From: Euptelea pleiosperma
Taxonomy: Eukaryota; Streptophyta; Magnoliopsida; Ranunculales; Eupteleaceae
Direction of reading: 5' to 3'
NCBI GenBank assembly: GCA_035048495.1
Contig: CM068553.1
Span: 26,560,978-26,624,977, forward strand
DNA: 64,000 nt
Under the pieces are notes generated by a model that was not told the origin of the DNA, ran no database searches, and worked only from the letters and a program-made list of their open reading frames with translations. Positions 1 to 11,510 of the stretch are shown piece after piece. Numbering within the stretch: the stretch's first letter is position 1; every line of letters begins with the position of its first letter. The position numbers were made by a program, and so were the translations under genes.

Positions 1-1435
1 CTCTTTCTCCAATCTCCACATTTTATGATCGTGCTATCCTAGAATCAAATAGGACTTTCCTGGGTTGTAATGAGGCTTAGGTCAGGTGTAGAAAAAGAAG
101 GGATACAGGATGTCAAAGATCTTGAGAGGATATCTCCATTTTTTTGCATTTTTCCTACGGTGTAGCACCCTTCTCTGGTTCTTTTTTTTGTATTTTTTTT
201 CTTTTTCTAATATTTCTGAGACTGCTCATTTTATTTTTCAGCTCTTTTTCATACTTTCTTTTCATATATTCTTTTCATTCTGAACCACTTGTCTTTTTCT
301 TTTATTTTTCTTCTTACTTTTCTTTTTACGGTACACCCACATCAGTTATTCTTTTGTCCATCTCAAAATAAGGGTAGTCAGTCATGCTTGATAGCTGGAC
401 TGGGTTTTAGGTTGATGGGTTTACAAAGAAAAGGCTTTTAAGAAGGGCTCAAGGGGTTTCTAGTGAAGCCTAATTCAGGTGAGTAAAAAGGCTGAACGGT
501 TCAAAAAAATAGCCTAAATCATTTTCTAGGGTTTGCACTATCATGTATACTGTCTTGACTGGATACAAAGAATGTTCTGTCGTAGTAATCCAATGTTGAT
601 GTCGTTCTAAGTTTTATGATCGAAGCAATAGATAATGAGATCTCTCAACGAATATTGCGGGCATGAAGAATAGTGAGTCATCTTGTGACTCAGGATTATT
701 GTATGACTCTCTAAAATGATTAAAGGCTCGAAAGCTCACTGGGTTAGGTCTCCACAATTCTTCTCACAGGATCTCTAGAGTTTCCAAACTTAGGACGACT
801 CTGATGTTGATAGTGTACAATTGTGCCGAATCTGGGTTTATCTAAGTTTTCAAACCTACTGTAGCCACACTTGACTTGACTCAAAGCTAACCTTTAACAA
901 AAATTGACATCCTCAATACTGACTTAACAGAGGTTTTCAGCTAATCAAAGTCAGGGTATTTAACACATGTTTGAAATTCTAGAAAACTTTTGGAGAACAT
1001 CGAAAATCACCCCAAAAATAAGAATTTTTTTTTTTTTATCAAAATGAAGACATGAGTTTCGGTAAATACCCACCCCCAACTAAAATACAACACCGTCCTC
1101 GGTGCTCATGACCGGGACATAAAATGATGAAAAATCAGTGATGATGATGCAAAGGTTCAGGGAGGATGTTACCAAGTCGGCAGAAACTCGACAGTGTGTG
1201 ATACTTGATGATCGGAAGAATTAATGTACCTGCATTTTCAGAGATATAACAATAATAACAAATGCATGAGACTCATGTACTCTAGGAATATCGGAATTAC
1301 CTTTCCAAAAGCGTTAAGTTTTACGTCTTCAGCCAAACATGACGGGGGTATATCAAGTACCCCCAACCAGGTTGAAACTCATGGAGACTAAGTGAATCTA
1401 CAGTCTTCTTGACACCTAAAGTGGAACGGAGATAA
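1..1435 (-). other. retroelement internal region, no recognisable gene
   Basis: No coding region can be supported here. The stretch is T-rich on the + strand near 180-350, which produces a meaningless Phe/Ser-rich frame, and contains a poly-T run near 1026-1038. Because the primer-binding site of a minus-strand element lies at 4929-4942, I infer that this is the continuation of that element's internal region, downstream of its long reading frame. I see no integrase, reverse transcriptase or protease motifs, which suggests a non-autonomous element or one whose pol region lies outside the window. Confidence 0.3.
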
Positions 1436-3148
1436 TTATCCTATCCCTTGTCTAGGTATACCTGTGTAGAACAGGTCTTTCTCAGTGTAGACTGAGAGAA
1501 GGGTAGTAAGTGCTCTGAGCAGACCCGCAAAAACATTTAGTTCAGCGGGAAGGGAGAGAAGCTTCTCAGTAAAGCTTGAGAGGAGAATAGTAGTGGGTTC
1601 TCTGACCATGGTTAGCAGAGTCGCAAACTCATTGAGTTTTGCGGGAATGTATCTGAAAGGAGCAGACTCTTGCAGATCAGTAATACCAGAATTGTCTGAC
1701 TTCGAGATGAAGTCAGGCGCAAAGTGTTCTTGACACTGGGATAATTTTTCCTTGTGAAAGTCCTGAATTAGACTCTCCATGACATACGGTTCATCGGCAA
1801 CATCGATGTAGGGCGACGGATAAAAACTGTTGACTTCTTCCTCGAGGTTTCCGAATGAAATAGGGATGTTCCAATCCCTACACTCAATATGTTCATCCTC
1901 GGTGGGGAACGGTAGGTCCAAGATAGCTGGAATCCCATATTCTAGAGACGACTCAATGGGAGGAATGTCTACCTCTAGTGCAGAGGTAGAATAATTAGAG
2001 ATAGAGTTGGACATGGTTATCTCTGTGCTCAGTTCAGAAGTGGCTGCCTGTAAGGGTACCATCGATGGAAACTCTGGCTCATCACTCGTGGTGCACACTC
2101 CAGGGGTGGTGGGGACAAGTAAGTCTAGGCCAATAGGGATCCTGTGATTTAGACACAGCTCAGTGTCATGAAGATCGACATCAAGGTCAGCAGAGTGAGA
2201 AATAGGTTTCTCTGAGCGAGGTTCAGGATTTGGTGCTTTTAAGGGCACCGAAGATGGATACACTGGCTCCTCAATAGTCTGGCTTGATCTAGGGATGGGT
2301 ACAACTTCTATTTCTTCCTTGTAATGCTGGTACTGGGTCCAATTGTGCGGCTCCTTATCATAGACAGTGGTCATGTTAGTCTCCTCAGGATAGGCTATCG
2401 GTTGGCTAGGGAAGTGGATTTCTTCGCTCTCAGATTCTAACTGACTAAGACGGTGTTCAAAGCTCTACATGGATTGCTGTTGTTGTCGCTCTAGCTGGGT
2501 TATGTAATGAGAGAGAAGATCCTCTAGACTAGGTTTATTAGCCAACTGAGGCGGTTCAGCTAAGGGAAGCTGAGGTGCCAACTCTTGATTGTAGTCCGAT
2601 TGAGTATGAAAGTTGTAAGGCAGAGTAGAGTCTGGGACTAGCTGTTGACTCTGGAAATCCTGAGGGGCCCACTGTTGATCAGAATAGTCATTCTGTGGAT
2701 ATGATGGGTACTGGGATTGCGAGTATGGCCAGTCATACTCTCCATTGGGTTGATGGAACCCGGAAGGATAATTATCCTGCAGGAGGGCAGACTATTCCCA
2801 ACCAAAGTTATGGTGACTCCTATTATCCGAAAAATAATTAGTATCATAGGAGGTCTGCATTGGAGATGGAAAGGTACAAACATCTTGCTGGATAGGAGGG
2901 TAATATCCTACAGACTGGGAATTGTGCACAGGTTGCTAGACCGCGGCACGAAGGGCAAATACTGAATTTTTAAGCTTTTGGAGTACAGATTTGTACTCCG
3001 GATCTTTGTAATTGTCATACCCCATAGAAGGCTGCGATACTGGAGTATCATGATGATATGCAAAATTGTCGTACCATTGTTGAGAGTGATTACTTAGATT
3101 CTCACAGAAATTGTAGTAGGTCTCATACAGAGGTCGTTCATCTGCCAT
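1436..3148 (-). pseudogene. long retroelement reading frame of unknown function, interrupted by three TAG codons
   Basis: Starting at the ATG at 3148 (MADERPLYETYY...), one frame runs 570 codons to the stop at 1436 and is broken only by three TAG codons: just after AAV (about 2937), after GWE (about 2793) and after QQQQSM (about 2468). The last 312 codons, beginning MTTVYDKEPHN at 2374, are open. The N-terminal half is rich in Gln, Tyr and Pro with repeats of the QSQYPSYPQND kind; the C-terminal half is acidic with repeated PSxVPLxA and PxExSLxxGIPxxLDL-like phrases, as if internally duplicated. It lies downstream, on the minus strand, of a tRNA-Asp-type primer site, the position of gag in an LTR retrotransposon. 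I do not recognise the protein family: a gag-like or extra ORF of a Gypsy-type or large non-autonomous element is an inference from position only. Confidence 0.45.
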
Positions 3149-4928
3149 TAGAAGCGATAGAGGGGTGCGGTAGACTGACTCTCAGATCGAATCAGTCAAA
3201 GGATGGGACAAGTCCAAACCGACATTTGCTTAAAAAGTGAGCCCTAGACTTGGCAAAAAGTTGCCAGAGAGGAACACTATCCTAAATGATACACATCAAG
3301 CACAGATAATCCTATTCTAAGCAATCAGGATATATTTTAGGAATTATCTTTGTTAGTTTTGGGGCTAGAGTAGATTATGACAGTGGGCGGACCACTGGTT
3401 TATCTTTTAACCGCCGGACTAACTGTTTTGCACTCGGAGGTTCTCACCAGGCTACACTCTTCAGAGCGAATCCTTTAGTACTAACTCTAGTTAACAACAA
3501 GGCAATCCGAAGCCTAGACAGACGTGCGGCACAATGGCTGACTTAAGTATATCCCAGACTAACCGGATTGGTCAAGTGGATAAGAAGAGTGTTCCCTCGG
3601 GTTAAGCTAGGGTTGGTGCGTGTTCCTAGTCCACACGCAACTAACAGCCGAATAGTCCAAGATGCCACGTCGAGCTCAGTGTACTTGAGTAGCAAGGACT
3701 TATGGGTGTGTTAGACAACAGGGACCCGCGCTCGTGGTCTTATTTCGATTAGATGTTAAGCGGGTTCGCTTTGTGTGGAGTTTTCCTCAAACACCGGGCT
3801 AATTGGCTCTACTTCTTGATGTTTTTTAATTAAATGGAGCCTTGGGATCAAATCAGTTGGAATGATGAGGTAGGTGATGAAATCCCACCAGTTTCAATTT
3901 TGGAGTTGAGTTTACTCTCTTAAAGTTGATTGATTAACGACCACGCCACGCAAGTCGAAGAATATGTATGCAAAAGCAAATAGACAAGCGGCAATGATGC
4001 ACCCAATAACACAGTATCGCACTCAAGGCGAGGATAGGGACTTACTTCCCGTGGGCCACGCCACGGGGTCGCCTCCGTGGGTTAGGGAGGGGTATCCTAA
4101 TGGGCTTGGGCCCGACTCCACCTCTTTGAGCTTTCGTTCCCTACCCACACTGGATCGTGTTCCTGCGTAAAAGTTAGATCGCACGGTCTAGGTATTTGGG
4201 ATTCTATTTGGAAGATCCTTACCTTTTTAGGGTTCACAGAGCACGTATTGGATTTAGGTAAATTTTTGAATTAATTTCCCAGTTCGAGATGGGTTAAAAT
4301 TTAGGAATTCTCAGATTGGAAAATACCTAGATTGAAAAGTTTTCCGAACTGTGGAGATCTTCCAAGAAAGATTTGATTGTGAGATCCCTTACAATTTTGA
4401 AAAATTTCCCAAAATTGAAATTCTGCTAGATTTGGGGTGTTTCCTTTTGCAGTCTTGTCCAAATTCGAAAGATTTCTAAATATAGAAATTCTTCTAAAGA
4501 GGAAACTTCTAAGAGGGGAAACCCTAATTTAGTAGAGTTTCAAGATTTTGAAATCTTTCCAAAAATCGCAAATCCTTGATTGGTGATTTCTAAAAATCTG
4601 CAAAATATAAAACCCTAATTTTTATTTTTTTTGAATTTTAATTTTTTTATTTTTTTGGTATTTTGCACTTAATCTAGGGTTTCTAAAAAACCCTTGAACA
4701 AGATCTAGCAGTTATTTGGAAAGTAATAAAATTTCTAAATTATTACAACTCTGCACCCGGCCTTCCAAGGCATTAAAAATAGTAATTTAAAAGACTGCTA
4801 AAAATCACTAAAAATCAAAAATAGAAAGTTTCCCAAAAAGGTCGGGCTGTCCAAATTGAGCAGCTTTCCGCTTCAGCAACTTTCCAATTTCGTCTTTACG
4901 TCCTTTTCCGCACTTCCGGTCACCCGAG
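3149..4928 (-). other. untranslated leader of the minus-strand LTR element
   Basis: This lies between the primer-binding site and the long reading frame on the minus strand. It has no convincing coding frame; the only open frames are short and unlike known proteins. From about 4200 to 4800 it is A/T-rich, with many GAAATTTC-like phrases. It is read as the 5' leader of the retroelement from its position alone. Confidence 0.35.
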
Positions 4929-4942
4929 CGGCAACGGCGCCA
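4929..4942 (-). promoter_or_regulatory. retroelement primer-binding site, tRNA-Asp type
   Basis: On the minus strand the sequence reads TGGCGCCGTTGCCG, complementary to the 3' end of plant tRNA-Asp, a primer used by several Gypsy-type plant retrotransposons. It is followed on the + strand, after a two-base spacer, by TGAAAATAGG, the expected complement of an LTR end (..CA). This fixes the element's direction (minus) and puts its 5' LTR to the right. Confidence 0.7.
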
Positions 4943-4944
4943 TT

Positions 4945-7460
4945 TGAAAATAGGTTTTTTCTGCATCGTTGGTTACGAAAACCCTAATTTTCAACACATT
5001 TGTAATTTGATCCGATTATCCTACAAAGTTCAAAGATTCTAGCATAGGAATTCGTGTCGGATGTCGATTCGCACTCTGGATTAGTCGGGTTAGCACAATG
5101 ATGGAACTTGCAACGGAAATGGTGAGAAATGAAGAGAGACTTGATTAAAAATATTCTTTTTTATGTGATTTTTCATTACAACTATTTAAAAATAAAGAAC
5201 AACTAAGCAATAATATCATGAAATAAATATGCTCAACTAAACTCCTTTTATTAAATTAAAATGTCAAATTATAAAAAATAAAAATAAAAAGAAATTACAT
5301 TGCAATATACTAAATAGAAAGCAATCTTATAGAGAGCAAGAGTTTTAGAGAGAGAAAGATGTAGAGAAAGAACTAAAGAAAAGTAGAGAAAGAAAAGAGA
5401 ACTAACCTAGAGAGAGAAAGCTAGAGATAGAGAGAAAAAATATGACACAGAGAATGAGCTAGAGAGAGAAAGTCTTACCCAACCTTAGAAGATCTGCAAT
5501 GGTAGTGAGGAGGTGAAGGGTAGCACTTCAAGATGAGCCATTTTTAAGAGGATGAAGGCTGGTCTGTTCTTGGGAGGAAAGGACGAGTTGCTGCCCGGAG
5601 TTGCAGTCCATGAAGATTGGATTCGGCCAAAAGAGGGCCGCTACTGGGCAGCTAAGGTGGACCACGATCTGGGCATGTGGTGCTGGTGCAAAGCTTGGCT
5701 ACACCGAAGAAGTGGGGACCAAGGTATGGCCGTGGGATGCACCTGTACTTTTGAAGTTGAATCACGTACCAGCAAAGGTTGAAGGGTCCTATTGGAGGCG
5801 AACTGAGGTGTGCTTGGTGACATGGAGTGTGGGCAGCAAGGAGATGAGGGCGTGCTAGAAAGCAGTGTGGTGAACCAGCAAGGTGGTCTTGTAACGGCGC
5901 AACACCTGCTGGTGCGTGGCTGCTGGGATGGATTGATGATCTCTTCTCCTCTTCTTCTCTTCTTTTCTTTCCACCCTTTTTTTTTTCTATTTTTCTTTTG
6001 TTTTTTCTTTTCTGTATTTTTTTTTGTGAAAGAGAGGAAGAAGAAACGAGATCAATGGAGATTGTGGAAGAGTGAGCGGCTGGAGAGAGGAGGCTGCAGG
6101 TCGGTGGGGGAGATGAGGAGAGGGAGGCGAAGATACAGTACTGTGGACGGTGCTGTGGGCAGTGTTGTTTTCGTTGGCTGCTAACGTGAAAAGGAGATGG
6201 GGGAGTTGGATGTGGTGGTGCGCTGGTGGTGGAAGATAACCCAGCAGGTGGTGGCGGTGGAGAAGGAGTTGTGGAAGAGCTGGTTTGCTACCAACTACTT
6301 CCTCCTCCTCTCTTCTTCGTTCCCATCTTCTTCCTTCTTCTTTTTTTTATTTCTTTTCTGGCTTTCTTTCTTTGAGAGCCATGGTGACAGCAGCTGGGCT
6401 ATAGAGGATCGTGAGAGAGAATAGGAGGGAGAGAGCTCGTCCAAAGGGGTGTGACGGCTGGGAATAGAAGAGTGGAAGGCAGGTGAAGACGTTCTTCCTT
6501 GAGGAGGTGACGGCTTGGGGTCCAAAAAAATGGAATATGAGAGAGAGCCCTCCCCTTTTCTCCTTTTTTTCTTATAAAGGGGGAACTTTAGGGTTTGGTC
6601 CCCTCCTCCCTTTTTCAATTTTTACTCTTTTGCCCCTCTCTTCTTATCCTTTCTTCTTCTCTTCTTTGTTTGGGGTAAGCTTGTGGTAGAGAAGGTGTCG
6701 ACCCCCTCCCACAATCTCAGCCACTCATTTTTTCCTCTAGAGCATCTCTTCTTCTTATCTCCTTTGAACTACCTACATGGGTCCCCCCTCATCTTCATGC
6801 TTTATGATTCGCCTTGTGGTCCATTTTAGCGTAGCTCGATGATCAAGTTATAACGTAGGTCCATTGCCCAGCACTCGTATCATATAGTGGCCCAATATGC
6901 ATGTTGGCCCATTTTTGCAGATCACCCTTGTCCATTAACTCGAGACCATCCCTCATTCTTTGTAATCAGCCCGTTGATTTCTTGATCAAATGGTCCACTT
7001 CCTTGATTGCACCGTGTTCTTCATTTGTACCGACACCCAGCCATGTGGAAATCATCGTGGACCCTTAGAAATTATGACCCATCACCTTGAATCACTATAT
7101 ATCATCGATCTTTGTCTCAACTTCTTCATGCTCTGGCTAACTGTTGAGTAGGTCAACAATTGACCCATGCTTCCCAGATCTTGGGAAATTTCCTGATTGG
7201 ATCCCTAGAACTTCTGTGCAACATCAATTCGGCCATCTGTACGTTGATCCCTCTCAGTCATCTTAATGGGTCAATGGGCCATAATCTAGCTCTGCAGTCT
7301 TCTGGCTTGGCCTACTTGGCCCATATCCTCTTGTTCCCTGCTGGCTCTTTTAGGTTTAGATATTATGCTTCTATGGTTGATCGTGGTCCGGCAAGCCTCG
7401 AGAACCACCCAATCGGGTTTCCTACAATGGTAAAAACGCGTAATAAGTTTCAATCAAAAT
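4945..7460 (-). mobile_element. putative 5' LTR of the minus-strand retroelement (right edge uncertain)
   Basis: The left edge is set by the primer-binding site at 4929-4942. The right edge is a guess near 7460, where the + strand reads TTTCAATCA before a change in character. The block is non-coding: GA-rich runs (5330-5470), pyrimidine tracts (5940-6030, 6290-6370, 6540-6680), then a more even-composition stretch. The other LTR is outside the window, so its length and end cannot be checked. Open frames in this block come from the GA and CT tracts and do not look like genes. Confidence 0.4.
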
Positions 7461-7838
7461 GACTTAATATCTAGACTTCCGAAAATGTGTTTAATTCATG
7501 CAAATATACCATTTCGTCCAGAAAAATATGTTTTACGCAACAAAAATGACTCTTACGTAGAAAAGTGGATAAATAGAGCAGTTTTACGTAGGAGAGTGCG
7601 ATAACGCTAGAAGAATAGTTGCTTTAAGTAGCACTTTTAAGCGAATATCAATTTAGACATCTATAAATGAATGAACCTGTAGGCTCCTAATGCTTATCAT
7701 GCCCCTCTAATATGGCTTCAAATAAAAGGCATGAGTTTTTATCTCGAATAATCCTTGGTAAAAAGCCATGTCTTTTATTTTTTGATATTTGATTTTGAAA
7801 CTGGTAGTCTATATACCTTTGGTAGATAATATTATGAA
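7461..7838. other. intergenic, nothing recognised
   Basis: A/T-rich stretch with several TTTTACG(C/T)A phrases between the putative LTR and the plant-mobile-domain relic. It may contain the outer end of the MULE described next, but I could not pair a terminal inverted repeat by eye. Confidence 0.3.
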
Positions 7839-7888
7839 ATGTCACAAAGAAAACAGTCATATTATATTTGTCTCTTTGACAGACATAA

Positions 7889-9480
7889 CATAATGGAAGG
7901 AGAAATAAAAAACCAATTAGGGCCAAGAGACCCATCTATTTTATACAATCAAACAGAACATATTACAGAAAATAAATGGACAAGACAAGTAAGTATATCT
8001 TATTATGAGTACATGTGTATATCTTAGTTAGTTTGTAACCTTAATTGTTAATTTCATGTTCTTGTTATTATAGGTAAGACCCCATATCTATTCAAATGAC
8101 CATAACAAGGCCACAAGAATGTGGAGGCCGAATGAGCATCAAGAAAGGATGATAAAAATGGTAGGATTTGACTATCTACGAAGGATAGGTCATTTCTAGA
8201 TGGATTCTCACTTATTGACTGCCCTGGCGAATCGGTGGCGCCCTGAAACCAACAGCTTTCACATGCGGCACTACGAGATGACAATCACTTTAGAGGATGT
8301 GGCACTCATCTTAGGGCTAAGTCCTGTAGGAAAAGTTGTTGTTGGACACACACCGAAAAATGCATATGAATGGCTAGAGCTGTATCTCATACGTGCCACG
8401 ACTAAATAATCGAATATGGTTAAAGGATCTTGTGTCAGCTTGACCTAGCTAAGAGAAGAATTCTCTAAGGTGCCAATGGGGGTAAGTCCCCAAGAGATAC
8501 AACACTGTACCCGGACTTACATTTTATATATTCTTGGCACGACCTTATTTTTCGAGCCCAGATCATATCTAATCAATACCATGTACTTGCCCTTAATTGA
8601 TGATTTTACGACATGTTGGGAGTATGCTTGGGGAGCTGCAGCCTTAGCATACTTGTACAAGTCCCTCACGAAGAGTGTGTTGAAGCATCGAAGGAACCTT
8701 GGAGGGTCTATGACATTGCTCACAGTTAGTATACTTTTATGTATACATTAAAGTACATAATAAGGTGTTGCGATTAATGTATCATTTATTCAATATATAT
8801 AGTGTTGGGCATTCGAAAGACTCTCTATTGGTCGACCCCTGCGTAGGCAACAACGTTGGGTGTTTCCATTGGCTTGCAAGTGGGTCCAGAAAAGTCGGAA
8901 TGATGATCATCGCCACAATTATGCTGCTCTCTAAGGGGCACTAGATGACATGGATGACGACTGTGTAAGTTAGACTGTTGTTTGGATTAAGTTTTTCTCT
9001 ATTATGTATGCTTGGTTATTATATTATGTTTTTGATATTTGATGATTTTGCATAGGTTGATTGGTGGCCCTATGACTCATTGACTCGTACTCCTATCTTG
9101 CATGAGATTGGAACAATTGTTGGCCGTGCACGGACTTGGCTAATTCACTTCAATACGGCAGAGATGCAATTGTCGGATAGAGTCATGAGATAGTTCGGTC
9201 TTCAGCAGGGCACACCTCAACCGCCACCACGTTATGCTAGGATCTTTCGGGTGAGAGAAAATAAAGATTACACCAAGGAACTAACAGTTCAGGTGGGTAT
9301 GTGGATGGACTTCTGCAATGATAATTTGCATATGATGGATGGACTTCTGCAATGATAATTTGCATATGATGGATGGACCCCTCCATCATGGTACCACTTC
9401 CCTAGAGTATGCAAGATGATATTCAACAATTATTATCCCCCGTATCTGTCCAATCTCTGCCTCAGAAGTAGTACAACATG
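7889..9480 (+). pseudogene. degenerate plant mobile domain (PMD) gene
   Basis: The reading starts near LGPRDPSILYNQ (about 7918), the usual opening of PMD/MAIN-like proteins, and continues across a probable intron (donor at about 7989, acceptor about 8073) into ATRMWRPNEHQERMIKMVGF and TITLEDVALILGLSPVGK, the hallmark PMD segment. Further exons follow to about 9290, including the DWWPYD segment just after 9056, with plausible introns at about 8725-8802 and 8963-9056. In-frame stops occur after RIGHF (about 8197), after RATTK (8407), after LT (about 8443) and in later exons, so the gene is dead. A 38-bp tandem duplication (GGATGGACTTCTGCAATGAT...) lies at about 9310-9380. PMD domains occur both in host genes (MAIN/MAIL1) and inside plant transposons. 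The MULE transposase fragment directly downstream in convergent orientation suggests the transposon version. Confidence 0.65.
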
Positions 9481-9675
9481 TGGCTGTAAGTTATTCCATG
9501 ATGGTGTTTTTACTGTAAAATATAATTTTTACTCCATTCTCTAAATTAATAGGTATATCATGGCCTTTGAATATTTGGAATTCTTGAAGAAGCTCGATAA
9601 TGGCTTGGGAGATCATGGATATCACTATAATGGATTTTTGGTCTAGAAAATACGAGATACTATAATCTGAAAATA

Positions 9676-10134
9676 TCACCTATTGAGGTGCAATTCAATA
9701 CCCTGAAAATCATAATCCAATGCATTCAATTGGATGAGTAACACGCTACCAATGCCCTCATGGGTTGATTTGATTTTAACCATACGAATTTGAGCATTAT
9801 TGAGCATGTTCACCGAATTTTTACTCACTGAAGCATATTTCTGACAGATTTTTATAACAAGCATGGAGCACAGTCTGCCACGCGTCTCGACTTTCTCTTC
9901 GATTACACTTGCTATCATCTTCTTTGAAGTTCGCAACTTCGTCGTCACTGTATCCTCGACTGAGTGTGAGTGCAAGTTGTTGTACTTGTAAATAATGACC
10001 TGATTTGCCTCACGTATACTACTAGCAAATAGCTTCCATCCACATCCATCCACGCTACACTTCGCCTTCACTCGTTCTTTGTTATTCTTTATGAATGCAT
10101 ATACAAATCGATGTGCTACGGAAAATTTGTTCAA
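9676..10134 (-). pseudogene. MULE (MuDR-type) transposase, DNA-binding N-terminal region
   Basis: This 152-codon frame carries the zinc-binding segment found near the N terminus of MuDR-family transposases: FSVAHRFVYAFIKNNKERVK followed by CSVDGCGWKLFAS and then a LHSHS phrase, a C-x4-C-x(n)-H-x-H arrangement. After KKMIASVIEEKVETR, where the catalytic DDE domain should follow, the sequence degenerates and ends. The transposase core and SWIM finger are missing, so it cannot transpose on its own. It is convergent with the PMD relic, whose 3' end is about 200 bp away. Confidence 0.65.
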
Positions 10135-10194
10135 TTCTAATCTAAAATAAGCAACATTATGGAAGATTTGACGAACTCTTGTAATGTTATCCTC

Positions 10195-10684
10195 TCATAA
10201 GTTGCTCATGAGTTGTTCACTTCCACGAACATTTACGGAAGACTGATTAGCACTGCCGATTGATAGGTTAGGTGGTGTAATGATTGCCTTGCACTGCAGA
10301 ACAAATATAAGACATATGGTCAAAATCATTAATAAATTGGTTAATATCACAAATTGTATATCATGTTCAAATTTACCTTGTAGACTGTTGGAAAATCTCC
10401 AGATTCTCATATTCTTGTAGTGCATATACAACTGCTGTCGTATCATTGAATTTAATCAAATTCTATAAGTCGATCTCATCCAGTAAATTAATTGGAACCG
10501 AACTGTGATACCTCGTAGAATACTTAAGGACTGTTCGATTCGGGTGAATGTTCAACTTCTTATAAACGTTTGTAACAAAATCTTCAAACTTTGTTTCCTT
10601 ATTGAGGCAAATACACATAGTACTACCACCCTCATACTGAATAACACTATCTAACAAAGACGACCTCCGAAATGACAAGAACAT
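10195..10684 (-). pseudogene. MULE transposase, extreme N-terminal (PB1-like) exons
   Basis: The frame at 10463-10684 (MFLSFRRSSLLDSVIQYEGG...) resembles the ubiquitin-fold/PB1-like opening of MULE proteins: QYEGGSTMCICLNKETKFED and later TVLKYSTRYHSSVPINLLDE. A stop follows, then IKFNDTTAVVYALQEYEN resumes the pattern after a short shift. The 10195-10300 part (ANQSSVNVRGSEQLMSNL) is a probable next exon leading to the zinc-binding region. At least one stop and one shift make this a pseudogene. Confidence 0.5.
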
Positions 10685-10825
10685 AATATCTCATTTCCAA
10701 TACTTGATGACATTATTGCACTAGAAACAATAAATTGGTCATTGATCATAATAAGTATACATAGTTTACCATTACATTATAGTCGTTACATTATAGTACT
10801 ACCACCCTCATACTGAATAACACTA

Positions 10826-11510
10826 CTTGTCACCCATGTTAGTGAAATTTTAAATAAAAATGGTACTGGTAAAACCACTTTCATTACAATCGTTACTGGT
10901 TTAGCCACATGTCACCCATGTTTGTGAAAATTTTAATGCAAATGGTACTAGTAAAATCAGTTTCGTGAAAATGGTACTAGTTTAACCATTTCAACAACTT
11001 GTTACCCATGTTAGTTACAATTTGAATGGAAATGGTACTAGTAAAACCAATTTCGTGAAAATGGTACTAGTTTAACCATTTCAACCACTTGTTACCCATG
11101 GTAGTTAAAATTTAAATGACAATGGTACTTGTATAACCAATTTCGTGAGAATGGTACTAGTTTAACCATTTCAACCACTTATTACCCATGCTAGTTAAAA
11201 TTTAAATGAAAATGGTACTGGTAAAATCAATTTCATAAAAATGTAATTGATTTAACCAATCTCAACAACTTCTCACCCATGTTAGTTAAAATTTGAATGA
11301 AAATGGTACTGGTAAAACCAATTTCGTGAAAATGGTACTAGTAAAACTAATTTCGTGAAAATACTAGTTTAACCATTTCAATCACTTATCACCCAGGTTA
11401 GTTACAATTTAAATGAAAATAGTACTGGTATAACCAGTTTCATGCAAATGGTACTAGTTCACGAAATTGGTTCTGCGTCCACCAATTTCGTGAACATGCA
11501 GCTTGTACTA
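10826..11510. repeat. ~91-bp tandem repeat, about seven copies
   Basis: A repeating unit built of TTACCCATGTTAGTTA, AATGGTACTGGTAAAACCA, ATTTCGTGAAAATGGTACT and AGTTTAACCATTTCAACCAC recurs with the CTTNTYACCCATG phrase at about 10829, 10912, 10998, 11088, 11178, 11270 and 11384. The last intervals carry partial extra units. Units are imperfect and non-coding. Its position beside the MULE transposase suggests it belongs to that element's subterminal region. Confidence 0.8.

Noticed and set aside
144..371. 75-codon frame rich in Phe and Ser
   Set aside because: It comes from a T-rich tract and has no protein-like composition.
5552..6689. Several 60-124-codon frames over 5.5-6.7 kb
   Set aside because: They overlap in several frames within purine and pyrimidine tracts of the putative LTR. 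None has recognisable domains.
10826..11510. CRISPR-like array
   Set aside because: The repeats are contiguous, imperfect, without unique spacers and in a plant nuclear genome.
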